From Akkermansia muciniphila (lineage in GTDB: Bacteria; Verrucomicrobiota; Verrucomicrobiia; Limisphaerales; BJHT01): DNA of 64,000 nucleotides. Position 1 is the first letter of the stretch. Each line of letters starts with the position of its first letter. The notes under the pieces are model-generated. The model was given only the letters and a program-made list of their open reading frames with translations, searched no databases and was not told where the DNA came from. Of this stretch, positions 1 to 7,632 are shown piece after piece. Location: positions 124,001-188,000 of the forward strand of contig CAMAUZ010000001.1 of the NCBI GenBank assembly GCA_945861535.1, given 5' to 3'. Both the position numbers and the translations under genes were made by a program.

Positions 1-388
1 AGCCGTCAATTTTGAATCTGTCCGACAAGGTTTTGTTGGCTGCCTTGAGTGCGTCGGGCTGCGGGTGGTTCATCGGGAAATCCACTTCCACGAGCACCAA
101 GGCGGTCTTGGCATACGCGGCGAACTCCGCGCTGGTGAGCACTTTCTTCTTGATCGCCTTGCACGCCGAGCACCAGTCGGAGCCGGTGAAATCGAGGAAG
201 ATGCGTTTGCTGTCGGCCTTCGCTTTTGCCTGTGCGGCGGAGAAATCGGTGAGCCACTCGGCCGCGTCGCCCGCGACGGCAGCGGCCGGAGCGTCGCCTT
301 TCGCAGCCGGCGTTTCGCTGTTGTCGCAACCGGTCCAGGCGAGGCACGCGGCGAGGCTGGCGAGGAGAATGGGGCGCTTCATTTTCAT
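1..388 (-). CDS. Thioredoxin-like secreted/lipoprotein, partial (cut by window edge)
   Basis: The reading frame enters from the left edge, so the C-terminus is missing; about 129 residues are visible. It starts with a basic, hydrophobic signal region (MKMKRP, then an Ala/Leu-rich stretch) ending in WTGC, which could be a lipobox although the residue at -3 is unusual. A thioredoxin fold follows: IFLDFTGSDWCSACK carries a CxxC pair (C-S-A-C), as in the thioredoxin_7/DsbD-gamma-like group. It is probably an envelope thiol reductase. Its ATG overlaps the pyrC stop in an ATGA junction, so the two genes are translationally coupled. The substrate cannot be told. Confidence 0.8.
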   Translation of the reverse strand, partial: MKMKRPILLASLAACLAWTGCDNSETPAAKGDAPAAAVAGDAAEWLTDFSAAQAKAKADSKRIFLDFTGSDWCSACKAIKKKVLTSAEFAAYAKTALVLVEVDFPMNHPQPDALKAANKTLSDRFKIDG

Positions 389-1782
389 GCGAGGGTAATG
401 TTGTGGGCGAGGCTCGGATCGCGCCAGACGACGCGGCCGCCGACGATGGTGACGACGGCCTTGCCTTTGAGCGGCCAGCCGTAAAAGGGGTTGTTGAGCG
501 ATTTGCTGGCAGTGTCCGCGCGCTCGAAAACCCAGTGCGCATCGGCGTCGATCACGGTGATGTCCGCGATGGCGCCGGGGCTGAGCGTGCCGCGTTCGAG
601 CTTGAGCAGGCGGGCGGGGGCGAGGGTGTATTTCTCGATCACCTTGGCGAGCGAGAGGCGCCCGGCGTGGTAGAGCTGCATCAGCGAGATCGCGAGTTCG
701 TTCTCCAAACCGGTGATGCCGAACGGCGCGGAATCGAACTCGACCTCCTTCTCGAAATCACAATGCGGCGCGTGATCGCTGCACAAGATTTCCAGCGTGT
801 CGTCCGCCAGCCCCGCTAGAATCGCCTCGCGATCGTGCGCCGACCGGAGCGGCGGATTCATTTTGAAATTGGTGTCGTAGGACGGCCACGCCGGACGGCG
901 GCTCGGGTCGGGTTCGTAGCCGAAGAGGCTCTTCCCGTCCTTGGCCCAGAAGGCCTCGCTTCCCGCAACCGCGGCGTCGGTGAGCGTGAAATGATGCGGG
1001 CAGGCCTCGCCGGAAATGGGCACGCCGCGCTGCTTGGCTTCGCGCAGCAGGCGGATGCTCCCCGCCGTGCTCATGTGCTGGCAATGCACCGGAGTACCCG
1101 TCAATTCGGCCAGCAGAATATTGCGCTGCACGATCGCCTCCTCGCCCACCGCCGGCCAGCCCCGCAGGCCCAGCGCCGTGCTCCAGTAGCCCTCGTGCAT
1201 CACGCCGTCCATCGCCAGCGCGTAGTCCTGGCAATGATCCATCGCGGGCAATCCGAACATGCGCGCGTATTCGAGGGCGCGGCGCATGAGGTCGTTGTTC
1301 TGCACGCAATGACCGTCGTCCGTGATCGCGACGATGCCGGCCTTGAAGAGCTGCCCGATGGGCGCGAGTTCCTCGCCCGCGATGCCCTTCGTGATCGCGC
1401 CGGTGACGAACACGTTGACCGAGGCTTCCTTTTCCGCCTTCTCCCGCAGCAACGCGACCACCGACGTGCTGTCGATGGAGGGCGTCGTGTTGGGCATGCA
1501 CACGACGGTGGTGAAGCCGCCCTTGGCCGCCGCCTTGATGCCGGTGGCGATGGTCTCCTTGGCCGACTGTCCGGGTTCGCGCAGGTGGACATGCAGATCG
1601 ATAAAGCCGGGGCAGACGACTTTGCCGCGGGCATCAATGCGGACGACATCGGCCGGCGCGGCCGCGCCGGCGTCACGCCCGACCGCGACAATGCGGCCGG
1701 CGGCGACCAGCACGTCGGCGGTTGTGTCCAGATGGTTGGCGGGGTCAATGACGCGGCCACCGGTGAGCAATAGAGAACTCAT
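385..1782 (-). CDS. pyrC: Dihydroorotase (class I)
   Basis: Cytosolic amidohydrolase that cyclises carbamoyl-aspartate to dihydroorotate in pyrimidine synthesis. It has 465 residues. The metal-binding HVHLREPG motif lies at about 64-71, typical of class I enzymes, and the late CSDHAPH motif near residue 330 carries the catalytic aspartate. FGITGLE follows, as in functional enzymes rather than the inactive pseudo-DHOases. The ATG at 1782 is chosen because it is immediately followed by the expected LLLTGGRVIDP amidohydrolase start; a longer in-frame extension to 1821 lacks family similarity. It overlaps the downstream thioredoxin-like gene by 4 bases. No other pyrimidine gene is visible. Confidence 0.93.
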   Translation of the reverse strand: MSSLLLTGGRVIDPANHLDTTADVLVAAGRIVAVGRDAGAAAPADVVRIDARGKVVCPGFIDLHVHLREPGQSAKETIATGIKAAAKGGFTTVVCMPNTTPSIDSTSVVALLREKAEKEASVNVFVTGAITKGIAGEELAPIGQLFKAGIVAITDDGHCVQNNDLMRRALEYARMFGLPAMDHCQDYALAMDGVMHEGYWSTALGLRGWPAVGEEAIVQRNILLAELTGTPVHCQHMSTAGSIRLLREAKQRGVPISGEACPHHFTLTDAAVAGSEAFWAKDGKSLFGYEPDPSRRPAWPSYDTNFKMNPPLRSAHDREAILAGLADDTLEILCSDHAPHCDFEKEVEFDSAPFGITGLENELAISLMQLYHAGRLSLAKVIEKYTLAPARLLKLERGTLSPGAIADITVIDADAHWVFERADTASKSLNNPFYGWPLKGKAVVTIVGGRVVWRDPSLAHNITLA

Positions 1783-1848
1783 GGGGCGGAAAGAATACCG
1801 GCGCGCGAATTGACAACGCAAGCGCCCTCGCTAATCTGCCTCCCGGTT

Positions 1849-1922
1849 GCGGGCGTAGCTCAATGGTAGAGCCTCAGTTTTCCAAACTGGCCACGAGGGT
1901 TCGATTCCCTTCGCCCGCTCCA
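1849..1922 (+). tRNA. tRNA-Gly (anticodon TCC)
   Basis: The acceptor stem GCGGGCG pairs with CGCCCGC at the 3' side and the CCA end is encoded. The D arm is GCTC/GAGC. The anticodon stem TCAGT/ACTGG closes loop TTTCCAA with anticodon TCC. The T arm is GAGGG TTCGATT CCCTT. All four arms fold with standard lengths. Confidence 0.96.
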
Positions 1923-1987
1923 CTTCCCTCCAAAAATCTTCGCGGGACCACCCAGCGGCGCGGTTGCGCCCGAATTCTGAATTCTGG

Positions 1988-2094
1988 GTACCGCAGCCGT
2001 CTCGGCTGCGAGTTAACGGGGCGTCTCGCCCCGTTCCGCAGGACTGGCGGCGCGACGCCGTCAGAACTCTCAGGCGGGGACGCCTGTGGTAGCC
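1988..2094. repeat. Stacked palindromic repeat, family E (copy 1)
   Basis: A run of adjacent hairpins: GCAGCCGTCTCGGCTGC, then AACGGGGCGTCTCGCCCCGTT, then GGCGGCGCGACGCC and GGCGGGGACGCC. A closely related copy in the same orientation is at 36343-36447. It lies between the tRNA and the CDGSH gene and has no coding signal. Confidence 0.75.
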
Positions 2095-2128
2095 GAAACC
2101 GCTGTGCGGCGCGGACGGCACATCGAGA

Positions 2129-2368
2129 TCACAGCTTGCTGTGACTGCCGTCGCACAGCGCGCCGTTGCCGCTGTGTTTGCAGCCGCAGAAGTAAACGGT
2201 GGCAGTCTTTTCCGCTTTGAACGGCGTCGGGTTGAAGCCGGTGCCTTTGTGCGAACCATCACACAGCGGCTGCGATTTGCTCTGGCCGCACGAGCACCAG
2301 TAGTAGGTCTTGCCGGCTTCGACGGCGACGGGGTAGGGGGCTTTTTGGGCGACAGTGGGTTGGTTCAT
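2129..2368 (-). CDS. CDGSH iron-sulfur domain protein
   Basis: Small 79-residue protein with two complete CDGSH motifs. The first has C25-x-C27, C36 and H40 (ending PLCDGSH); the second has C61-x-C63, C72 and H76 (ending ALCDGSH). Each three-Cys/one-His set is the known ligand pattern for a 2Fe-2S cluster. Tandem-motif bacterial CDGSH proteins are thought to handle redox or Fe-S cluster transfer; the role here is not known. The ATG at 2368 is preferred to an upstream in-frame ATG because the upstream 24 residues are unlike the family. It stands alone. Confidence 0.9.
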   Translation of the reverse strand: MNQPTVAQKAPYPVAVEAGKTYYWCSCGQSKSQPLCDGSHKGTGFNPTPFKAEKTATVYFCGCKHSGNGALCDGSHSKL

Positions 2369-2530
2369 GACGGGAAGGCGGTTGCTTGAATTGGTTTGCT
2401 GCAATGCTCCTCGCTGCGAAGAGCTGCGGCAGTCATGCACGATTTCCGGCGGTGCGCGAAGCTAATCCGCCCCGTCCGGCGCCAACCGCCTCCGCACACG
2501 ACTCCTCCCACCGCGTCCAGTCGCCCAAAC

Positions 2531-2552
2531 TCGTGTTGCATATGCAACACGA
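2531..2552. repeat. 22-bp perfect palindrome (GTGTTGCATATGCAACAC core), copy 1
   Basis: TCGTGTTGCAT is followed directly by its exact reverse complement. The core TGTTGCATATGCAACA recurs at 2725-2740. The symmetry and lack of a loop suit a dimeric regulator site better than an RNA hairpin, but no regulator is identified. Confidence 0.6.
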
Positions 2553-2715
2553 ATTCGGGTGCCGCCGGGGATTGCATCCCGGCGAATTTGATGGCCGGAC
2601 GCAATGGCGCATCTCCGGCGGATGGACGCCCTCAGTCCCTGTTTGCAGCGGCTTTCGCAGTGTCAGTCCCGCCCGCATCCGCCTCGAATCCAGTCTGAGC
2701 GGGTTCCGGGGAAGA

Positions 2716-2749
2716 CCAATTGCGTGTTGCATATGCAACATGGAATTGG
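2716..2749. repeat. Palindrome copy 2 with outer CCAATT/AATTGG arms
   Basis: The 16-bp perfect palindrome TGTTGCATATGCAACA at 2725-2740 is bracketed by CCAATT and AATTGG, giving a symmetric element of about 34 bases. It lies some 160 bases before the lactonase start. Copy 1 has partly similar outer sequence. Confidence 0.6.
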
Positions 2750-2905
2750 GCAAGGGCGATCACGTTCGTCCGGCGGGGGAACCTGGAAGTTTCCTGCGAG
2801 TCAGGCGGCACTCCTGTCGAGTTTCCGTCCGGCGCTCGTGCCTTGCCTGCCTGCCACCCCGCGCCTACGGTCGCCGGAAATAATTTCTCCTCACTCCACT
2901 CACCT

Positions 2906-4009
2906 ATGTATCTCCTCCCCGCCGCCCTGACCATCACCCTCGCCACCGCGTGCTTGTTCACGCTCGCCGCGCCCGTCGCAGCGGCAGAAACCGTGCCGCC
3001 CTCGTTCATCGTTTACATCGCCGCCAGCGGGGACAACGCCATCGGCCGCTACCGCCTTCAGCGCGACACCGGCGATCTGGTGCATCTCGACAACACCCCG
3101 CTCCCCGGCGCGCCCGGCTCGCTGGCGTTGAGCGCCGACAAACAATTCCTCTATGCCGCCGTGCGCTCCGTGGAATCCGTCGCCAGCCTCCGCGTGAATC
3201 CTGGCGACGGCGCGCTGAAGCTCCTCGGCACCACCAAGGTCGCTGGCAACCCCGTGTACCTCACGCCGGACCGCTCGGGAAAACATCTCCTCACCGCTTA
3301 CTACTCCGGCAACAAAACCGCCGTGTATCCCATCGCCAGTGACGGCACCGTGCAACCCTCCGCCACGAGCCTGCTCGGCACCGGTGCCAATCCCCACTGC
3401 ATCGTGCCCTCGCCCGACGGCCGGTTTGTCCTCGTCCCGAACACCGGCGCGGACAAAATCCTCCAGTTCCAATTCGATCCCGCCACGGGAAAACTCACCC
3501 CGAACGCCATCCCGGAAATTCTCACCCCCAAAGGCGACGGCCCGCGCCACCTCGTCTTCCATCCCTCGGGAAAATTCCTCTACGCCGTCAACGAAAAGGG
3601 CAGTAGCACTACCGCCTTCCAGTTCAACTCCTCCACCGGGACGCTGACCGCCCTCCAAACCCTCCCGACCCTCCCCGCCGATTTCACCGGCAACAACAGT
3701 TGTGCCGACATCGAAATCACGCCCGACGGCAAATTCCTCTACGGCTCCAACCGCGGCCACGACAGTCTCGCCCGCTACGCCATCGACGCCGCGACCGGCC
3801 GCCTCACCGCCCTCGGCCACACGCCCACCGAGAAGACGCCGCGCGAATTCGCCATTGATCCCACCGGCCGCCTCCTCCTCGCCGCCGGCCAGTCCTCCAA
3901 CCGTCTCGCCGTCTATCGCCTCGATCCTGCCACCGGCGCTCTCTCGCCTCTCGCCGCACATCCATGCGGCAAAAGCCCTGCGTGGGTTTTGATTACTGCG
4001 CTGCCGTAG
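2906..4009 (+). CDS. Secreted beta-propeller lactonase (6-phosphogluconolactonase-like)
   Basis: A 367-residue protein with a signal peptide (MYLLPAALTITLATACLF through about residue 28), so probably periplasmic or exported. The rest is a seven-bladed propeller of the YkgB/lactonase family, with repeated blade phrases such as PDGRFVLVPNTGADKI, PSGKFLYAVNEKGSS and PDGKFLYGSNRGHDS. Family members hydrolyse sugar lactones, but secreted versions have untested substrates. The ATG at 2906 is chosen because it opens the signal peptide; the longer frame upstream runs through the palindrome region. Neighbouring MFS and dehydratase genes suggest a role in sugar-acid use. Confidence 0.85.
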   Translation: MYLLPAALTITLATACLFTLAAPVAAAETVPPSFIVYIAASGDNAIGRYRLQRDTGDLVHLDNTPLPGAPGSLALSADKQFLYAAVRSVESVASLRVNPGDGALKLLGTTKVAGNPVYLTPDRSGKHLLTAYYSGNKTAVYPIASDGTVQPSATSLLGTGANPHCIVPSPDGRFVLVPNTGADKILQFQFDPATGKLTPNAIPEILTPKGDGPRHLVFHPSGKFLYAVNEKGSSTTAFQFNSSTGTLTALQTLPTLPADFTGNNSCADIEITPDGKFLYGSNRGHDSLARYAIDAATGRLTALGHTPTEKTPREFAIDPTGRLLLAAGQSSNRLAVYRLDPATGALSPLAAHPCGKSPAWVLITALP

Positions 4010-4057
4010 TTTTCTGTCGCGTGCCCTCGGAACCAAGCAGGCACAGAGGGGACTTCT

Positions 4058-4136
4058 GACAGAAAAATTGAGGACAGAAAAATGGAGCCGAGCCACGCAG
4101 TCCCTCTCCCATTTTTCTGTCCATAATTTTTCTGTC
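4058..4136. repeat. Inverted repeat, family K (tandem-in-hairpin element)
   Basis: Each arm holds two tandem copies of a short word: GACAGAAAAATT then GGACAGAAAAATGG on the left, and their complements on the right (4109-4136). The same architecture with a different core word occurs at 34755-34815 and 49164-49252, with half elements at 9928-9949 and 14625-14652. It lies between the lactonase and the transporter and might also act as a hairpin in RNA. Confidence 0.7.
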
Positions 4137-4272
4137 TTCAATTTCTTGTACTCCAACCGGTCCGCAGGCGCCCACGGAAGGCGCCCGCCTATTTTTGTTG
4201 CCCGTTTCGCACGCAAGCTCGTCGGATTTGCGCTCTGGCGTGCGCCGTCCCGCTCTGGCAGCGTCTCGCGCC

Positions 4273-5700
4273 GTGAATCCATCCGCCGCGCCCGCCACGC
4301 CTCCCACACGCACCCGCTTCGGCGTGCTCGCTTGGCTCTGCGCTGCCGCGGCGCTCGCCTACATCAGCCGCAACGCCATCGCCGTCGCCGAGAGCACCGT
4401 TCGCACCGATCTGAACCTGACCAAGGACCAGACCGGCATGTTGATGAGCGTTTTCTTTTTCTCCTACGCGCTCTGCCAGATTCCCACCGCGCAACTCTCG
4501 CAGCGCTGGGGCAGTCGCAAGGCGCTCCCCATTTTCATGGTCATCTCGTCGATTGCCACCGCGCTGACGGCCTTCTCGGGCAGCCTGTGGGCGCTGACGA
4601 TCACGCGCGGTTTCAAAGGCATTGGGCAGGCCGGCCTGTTCCCCGCCTGCACCATGACCATCGCGAAATGGTTTCCGAAAACCGGCCGCGGCTTCGGCAC
4701 CGGCGCGCTCGGTGGCTTCATGTCGGTCGGCGGTGCGATCGGCGCGTGGCTCACGGGGTTGATGCTCGAACTGCTCGAACCCGCCGTCGGCCGCGGCTGG
4801 AGCTGGCGGCTGGTCTTCCTCGTGTTCAGCCTGCCCGGACTGCTCTGGGCCGCAGGCTTCTGGCTTTGGTTCCGCAATGAACCCGAGCAACATCAATCTG
4901 TAAATGCCGCCGAGCTCGACCTCATTCGCGGCCCCACCGAAACGCCCCCGGCCTCCTCCGCCTCCGTAGCCGCCGCCCCCGTAGCCGCCGACGTGAGGAG
5001 GCGGCCCCCCGCACCGCCCGAACGCACTCCCTGGCTCGCTCTCTACTCCAGCCCTGCGCTCTGGTGGATTTGCGGCCAGCAAACCTTCCGCGCCGCGGGC
5101 TACATGTTTTTCACGAGTTGGTTCGCCACCTACTTGCAAGAGACGCGCGGCGTCACCATTGCGCGCTCCGGTTTCCTCACGATGCTCCCGCTCCTCGCCA
5201 CCGTCATCGGCAGCCTCCTCGGCGGCGCGACTTCCGACCTGATTTTGAAACGCACCCACAGCCTGAACCTCGCGCGCAAAGGCATGGCCGTCGTCTGCCA
5301 GACGGTGTGCGCGGCCCTGATCGGCGTGGCGTTTTTCATCCAGGAAACCAACCTCGCCGTCCTGATCATCAGCCTCGGCTCCTTCTGCGCCGCGCTCGCC
5401 GGACCTTGCGCCTACACCATCACCATCGACATGGGCCAGAAGCACGTCGCCACTGTGAACAGCACGATGAATATGTGTGGCAACCTCGGTGCCTGGGCGT
5501 TCCCCATCGCCGTGCCGGTGTTGTTGCGCCAGTTCGGCAATTGGGACGCTGTGTTGCTGGTCTTCGGCGGCACCTACCTCGTCTCAGCGGTTTTCTGGTT
5601 GCTCCTCAATCCCAACGGCAACATCGTCGATCAATCCTTGATTCGCGAAACCCCGGATGGAATCCGAAAACCGCGGATAGACTCGGATAAACACGGATGA
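4273..5700 (+). CDS. MFS transporter, probably anion:cation symporter type
   Basis: About 475 residues with twelve hydrophobic segments in two halves. The first half carries YISRNAIAVAESTV and the loop RWGSRKALP; GFKGIGQAGLFPACTMTIAKWFP is the helix 4-5 region typical of the ACS family (hexuronate, galactonate and similar organic anions), though the motif itself is only partly matched here. The start is uncertain: GTG 4273 is used, while TTG 4195 would add 26 residues without similarity. The loop between the halves (residues about 232-245) is encoded by a dispersed repeat, and the last dozen residues and stop codon lie in another repeat. It stands ahead of a ceramidase-like and a galactonate-dehydratase-like gene. 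Confidence 0.82.
   Translation: MNPSAAPATPPTRTRFGVLAWLCAAAALAYISRNAIAVAESTVRTDLNLTKDQTGMLMSVFFFSYALCQIPTAQLSQRWGSRKALPIFMVISSIATALTAFSGSLWALTITRGFKGIGQAGLFPACTMTIAKWFPKTGRGFGTGALGGFMSVGGAIGAWLTGLMLELLEPAVGRGWSWRLVFLVFSLPGLLWAAGFWLWFRNEPEQHQSVNAAELDLIRGPTETPPASSASVAAAPVAADVRRRPPAPPERTPWLALYSSPALWWICGQQTFRAAGYMFFTSWFATYLQETRGVTIARSGFLTMLPLLATVIGSLLGGATSDLILKRTHSLNLARKGMAVVCQTVCAALIGVAFFIQETNLAVLIISLGSFCAALAGPCAYTITIDMGQKHVATVNSTMNMCGNLGAWAFPIAVPVLLRQFGNWDAVLLVFGGTYLVSAVFWLLLNPNGNIVDQSLIRETPDGIRKPRIDSDKHG
4970..5004. repeat. Family A repeat inside the MFS transporter gene
   Basis: GTAGCCGCCGACGTGAGGAG, the family A core, begins at 4981, preceded by a partial copy. It falls in the cytoplasmic loop between the two transporter halves and is read in frame as an Ala/Arg/Pro-rich linker. 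Other copies of this core are all intergenic or in gene leaders. Confidence 0.8.
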
Positions 5701-5794
5701 AAAACGAGACCACTCGCCACCTTCACCGGATGAATTGTGCCACCGCAAACTGGCCTTTCCTATTCGTGTCCAGCTGTGTCGATCCGGGGTTCAA
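5667..5794. repeat. Inverted repeat, family L, at the MFS gene end
   Basis: The left arm (5667-5705, with CCGCGGATAGACTCGGATAA) and the right arm (5756-5794, with GTGTCGATCCGGGGTT) are imperfect inverted copies. The left arm encodes the last residues of the MFS protein and its TGA stop. Confidence 0.6.
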
Positions 5795-5830
5795 TTATGT
5801 TTTTCTGTTCGATTCAACCCACGCCAACCC

Positions 5831-7276
5831 ATGAACACCCACGTTGACACCCCGCAAAGCCGTTGCCGCTTCGGCCTCGCCTCCGGCGACATCACCCCGC
5901 CCGCCAATATCTATCACCGCATGTGGGGCGCGGCCAAACACGAGCGCGCCACCGGCATCCACCGGCCCCTGCGCGCCACCGTCATCGCCTTCGCCGCCGA
6001 CGCGGGCGACGACACTCCCGCCACCGAACAAATCCTCGTCGCCCTCGATCACTGCGTCCTCGGCGCGCTCGAACTCACCAATCTCCTCGACCACGTCTCC
6101 GCCGCCACCGGCTGCCGGCGCGAAACCATCGCCGTCGTTTTCTCGCACACCCACGCCGCCGGCCTGATGGGCCTCGACCGCGTCGGCCTGCCCGGCGGCG
6201 ATTTGATCCCCGACTATCTGAACCAGCTCGGCCGCATCGTCTCCGAACTCACCTCCCAAGCCCTGTCGCGCCAAACCCGCGCCAGCATTGTCTATGGCAC
6301 CGGCCGCTGCTGCCTCGCCGGACATCGCGATTTCTGGGACGAGACCACCCAGCAAACCATCTGCGGCTTCAATCCCGCCGGCCCCGCCGATGACACCGTC
6401 CTCGTCGCGCGCGTCACCAACGAGCACGGCGCGCCCCTCGCGACCTTCGTGAACTACGCCTGCCACCCCACCACGCTCGCCTGGGACAACACCCTCATCA
6501 GCCCCGATTTCCCCGGCGCGATGCGCGAGGTCGTCGAGCAGGCCACCGGCGCGCCGTGCGTCTTCCTGCAAGGTGCCTCCGGCGAACTCGGCCCGCGCGA
6601 AGGCTACGTCGGCGACCCCGCCGTCGCCGACCGCAACGGCCGCGAACTCGGTTACGCCGCCCTCTCCGCCCTCACCGCGCTGCCCGCCGCCGGCACGCGT
6701 TTCGTCTTCACCGGCGCCGTTGTTTCCGGCGCGACCCTCGGCGCGTGGGCGCACCAACCGCTCACGCCCGCCGAGCTTTCCGCTTCCTCCCGCTGGCAGC
6801 TCGCCCGCTGGCACGAACCCCTCGCCTACCGCCCCGGCCAGCCGAGGAAAGAAAACGTCGCCGCCGAACTCCAGCAGTTCCAACACGACGAACGCGCCGC
6901 CCGCGCCGACGGCGACCTCCCCCGCGCCGCCGAATGCCGCGCCATGGCCGAGCGCAAAATGCGCCTCCTCCACCGCCTCGCCCAACTGCCCGCCGGCGAA
7001 CACTTCCCGCTCCAAGTCGTCCTCTGGCGCATGGGCGACGCCTTCTGGCTCGTGGCCCAGGGCGAGATGTACAGCGTGTTCCAAACCGAACTCCGCCGCC
7101 GCTTCCCCGGCACCCCGATCATCGTCGCCACCATTGCCGCCGACTGGGGCGCCTCCTACCTCCCGCCCGCCGGTCTCTACGACAAAAAGATCTACCAAGA
7201 ATCCATCGCCGTCGTCGCCGCCGGCAGCCTCGAACAACTCCTCGACTCCATCTCCACCCGCATCACCGCCCTGTAG
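5831..7276 (+). CDS. Neutral ceramidase-like hydrolase
   Basis: A 481-residue protein related to the N-terminal domain of neutral/alkaline ceramidases. Seen motifs: GDITPP at the start, VFSHTHAAG at about 100 (candidate zinc ligands), FVNYACHPTTL near 205 and LQGASGELGPREG near 245. True ceramidases cleave N-acyl-sphingosine; many bacterial relatives of this size have no known substrate, and no signal peptide is seen here. The ATG at 5831 precedes the conserved start; 32 extra upstream residues are not family-like. The TAG stop lies inside a family A repeat. Between an MFS transporter and a sugar-acid dehydratase, a carbohydrate-related amidase or hydrolase is as likely as a lipid enzyme. Confidence 0.7.
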   Translation: MNTHVDTPQSRCRFGLASGDITPPANIYHRMWGAAKHERATGIHRPLRATVIAFAADAGDDTPATEQILVALDHCVLGALELTNLLDHVSAATGCRRETIAVVFSHTHAAGLMGLDRVGLPGGDLIPDYLNQLGRIVSELTSQALSRQTRASIVYGTGRCCLAGHRDFWDETTQQTICGFNPAGPADDTVLVARVTNEHGAPLATFVNYACHPTTLAWDNTLISPDFPGAMREVVEQATGAPCVFLQGASGELGPREGYVGDPAVADRNGRELGYAALSALTALPAAGTRFVFTGAVVSGATLGAWAHQPLTPAELSASSRWQLARWHEPLAYRPGQPRKENVAAELQQFQHDERAARADGDLPRAAECRAMAERKMRLLHRLAQLPAGEHFPLQVVLWRMGDAFWLVAQGEMYSVFQTELRRRFPGTPIIVATIAADWGASYLPPAGLYDKKIYQESIAVVAAGSLEQLLDSISTRITAL

Positions 7277-7297
7277 CCGCCGACGTGAGGAGGCGGA
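7273..7297. repeat. Family A repeat overlapping a stop codon
   Basis: A full copy of the family A core. Its first TAG is the stop codon of the ceramidase-like gene. Confidence 0.8.
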
Positions 7298-7321
7298 CCA
7301 TCCGCCCCGCCCGCTCCCCAA

Positions 7322-7610
7322 CTAACTACTAATCACTAATTACTAATTCCTGATCCGTAACCGCGGAGTAGGACCAATCCCGATTAACCACAGAGACACG
7401 ATGAACACAGAGAAGACAAAGCATAGAATGGGCGGGGCTTTTTCCCTAAATGTTACCCGCTTTGATCCTATGCCGCCCCTTGCAGGCCTCTGTGTTCATC
7501 GTGTCTCTGTGGTCTAACTAAAACGGCTCGACTGAATTGTTACGGCTTAATGGTTCCATCGGCCTATTCTCAACTGATTACTAATTACTAATTACTAATC
7601 ACTAATTACT
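7322..7610. repeat. AT-rich CTAATTACTAAT repeats flanking an inverted repeat
   Basis: Short tandem ACTAATTACTAAT-type runs occur at 7322-7352 and 7574-7610, bracketing the family H inverted repeat. They are much AT-richer than their surroundings. The 356-base gap 7277-7632 holds no gene; the second run ends 22 bases before the dehydratase start and may contribute to its promoter. Confidence 0.6.
7387..7513. repeat. Inverted repeat, family H
   Basis: ACCACAGAGACACGATGAAC (from 7387) returns inverted at 7488-7513 as a near-perfect arm of about 26 bases with a 75-base centre. A single further arm is at 37065-37090, just after the lipoprotein gene stop. Confidence 0.8.
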
Positions 7611-7632
7611 TTTCCTCTCCCTTCTCTCTCCC

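Larger units (their letters stand above)
2369..2905. other. Intergenic region of 537 bases with two copies of a palindrome
   Basis: No convincing gene. Open frames on both strands overlap each other and have no domain similarity. The only structure seen is the pair of TTGCATATGCAA palindromes entered separately. Confidence 0.6.

Noticed and set aside
5795-7321. 508-codon minus-strand frame over the ceramidase-like gene
   Set aside because: Gly/Glu/Ala-rich sequence with no hydrophobic pattern or domain; the plus strand has recognisable motifs.
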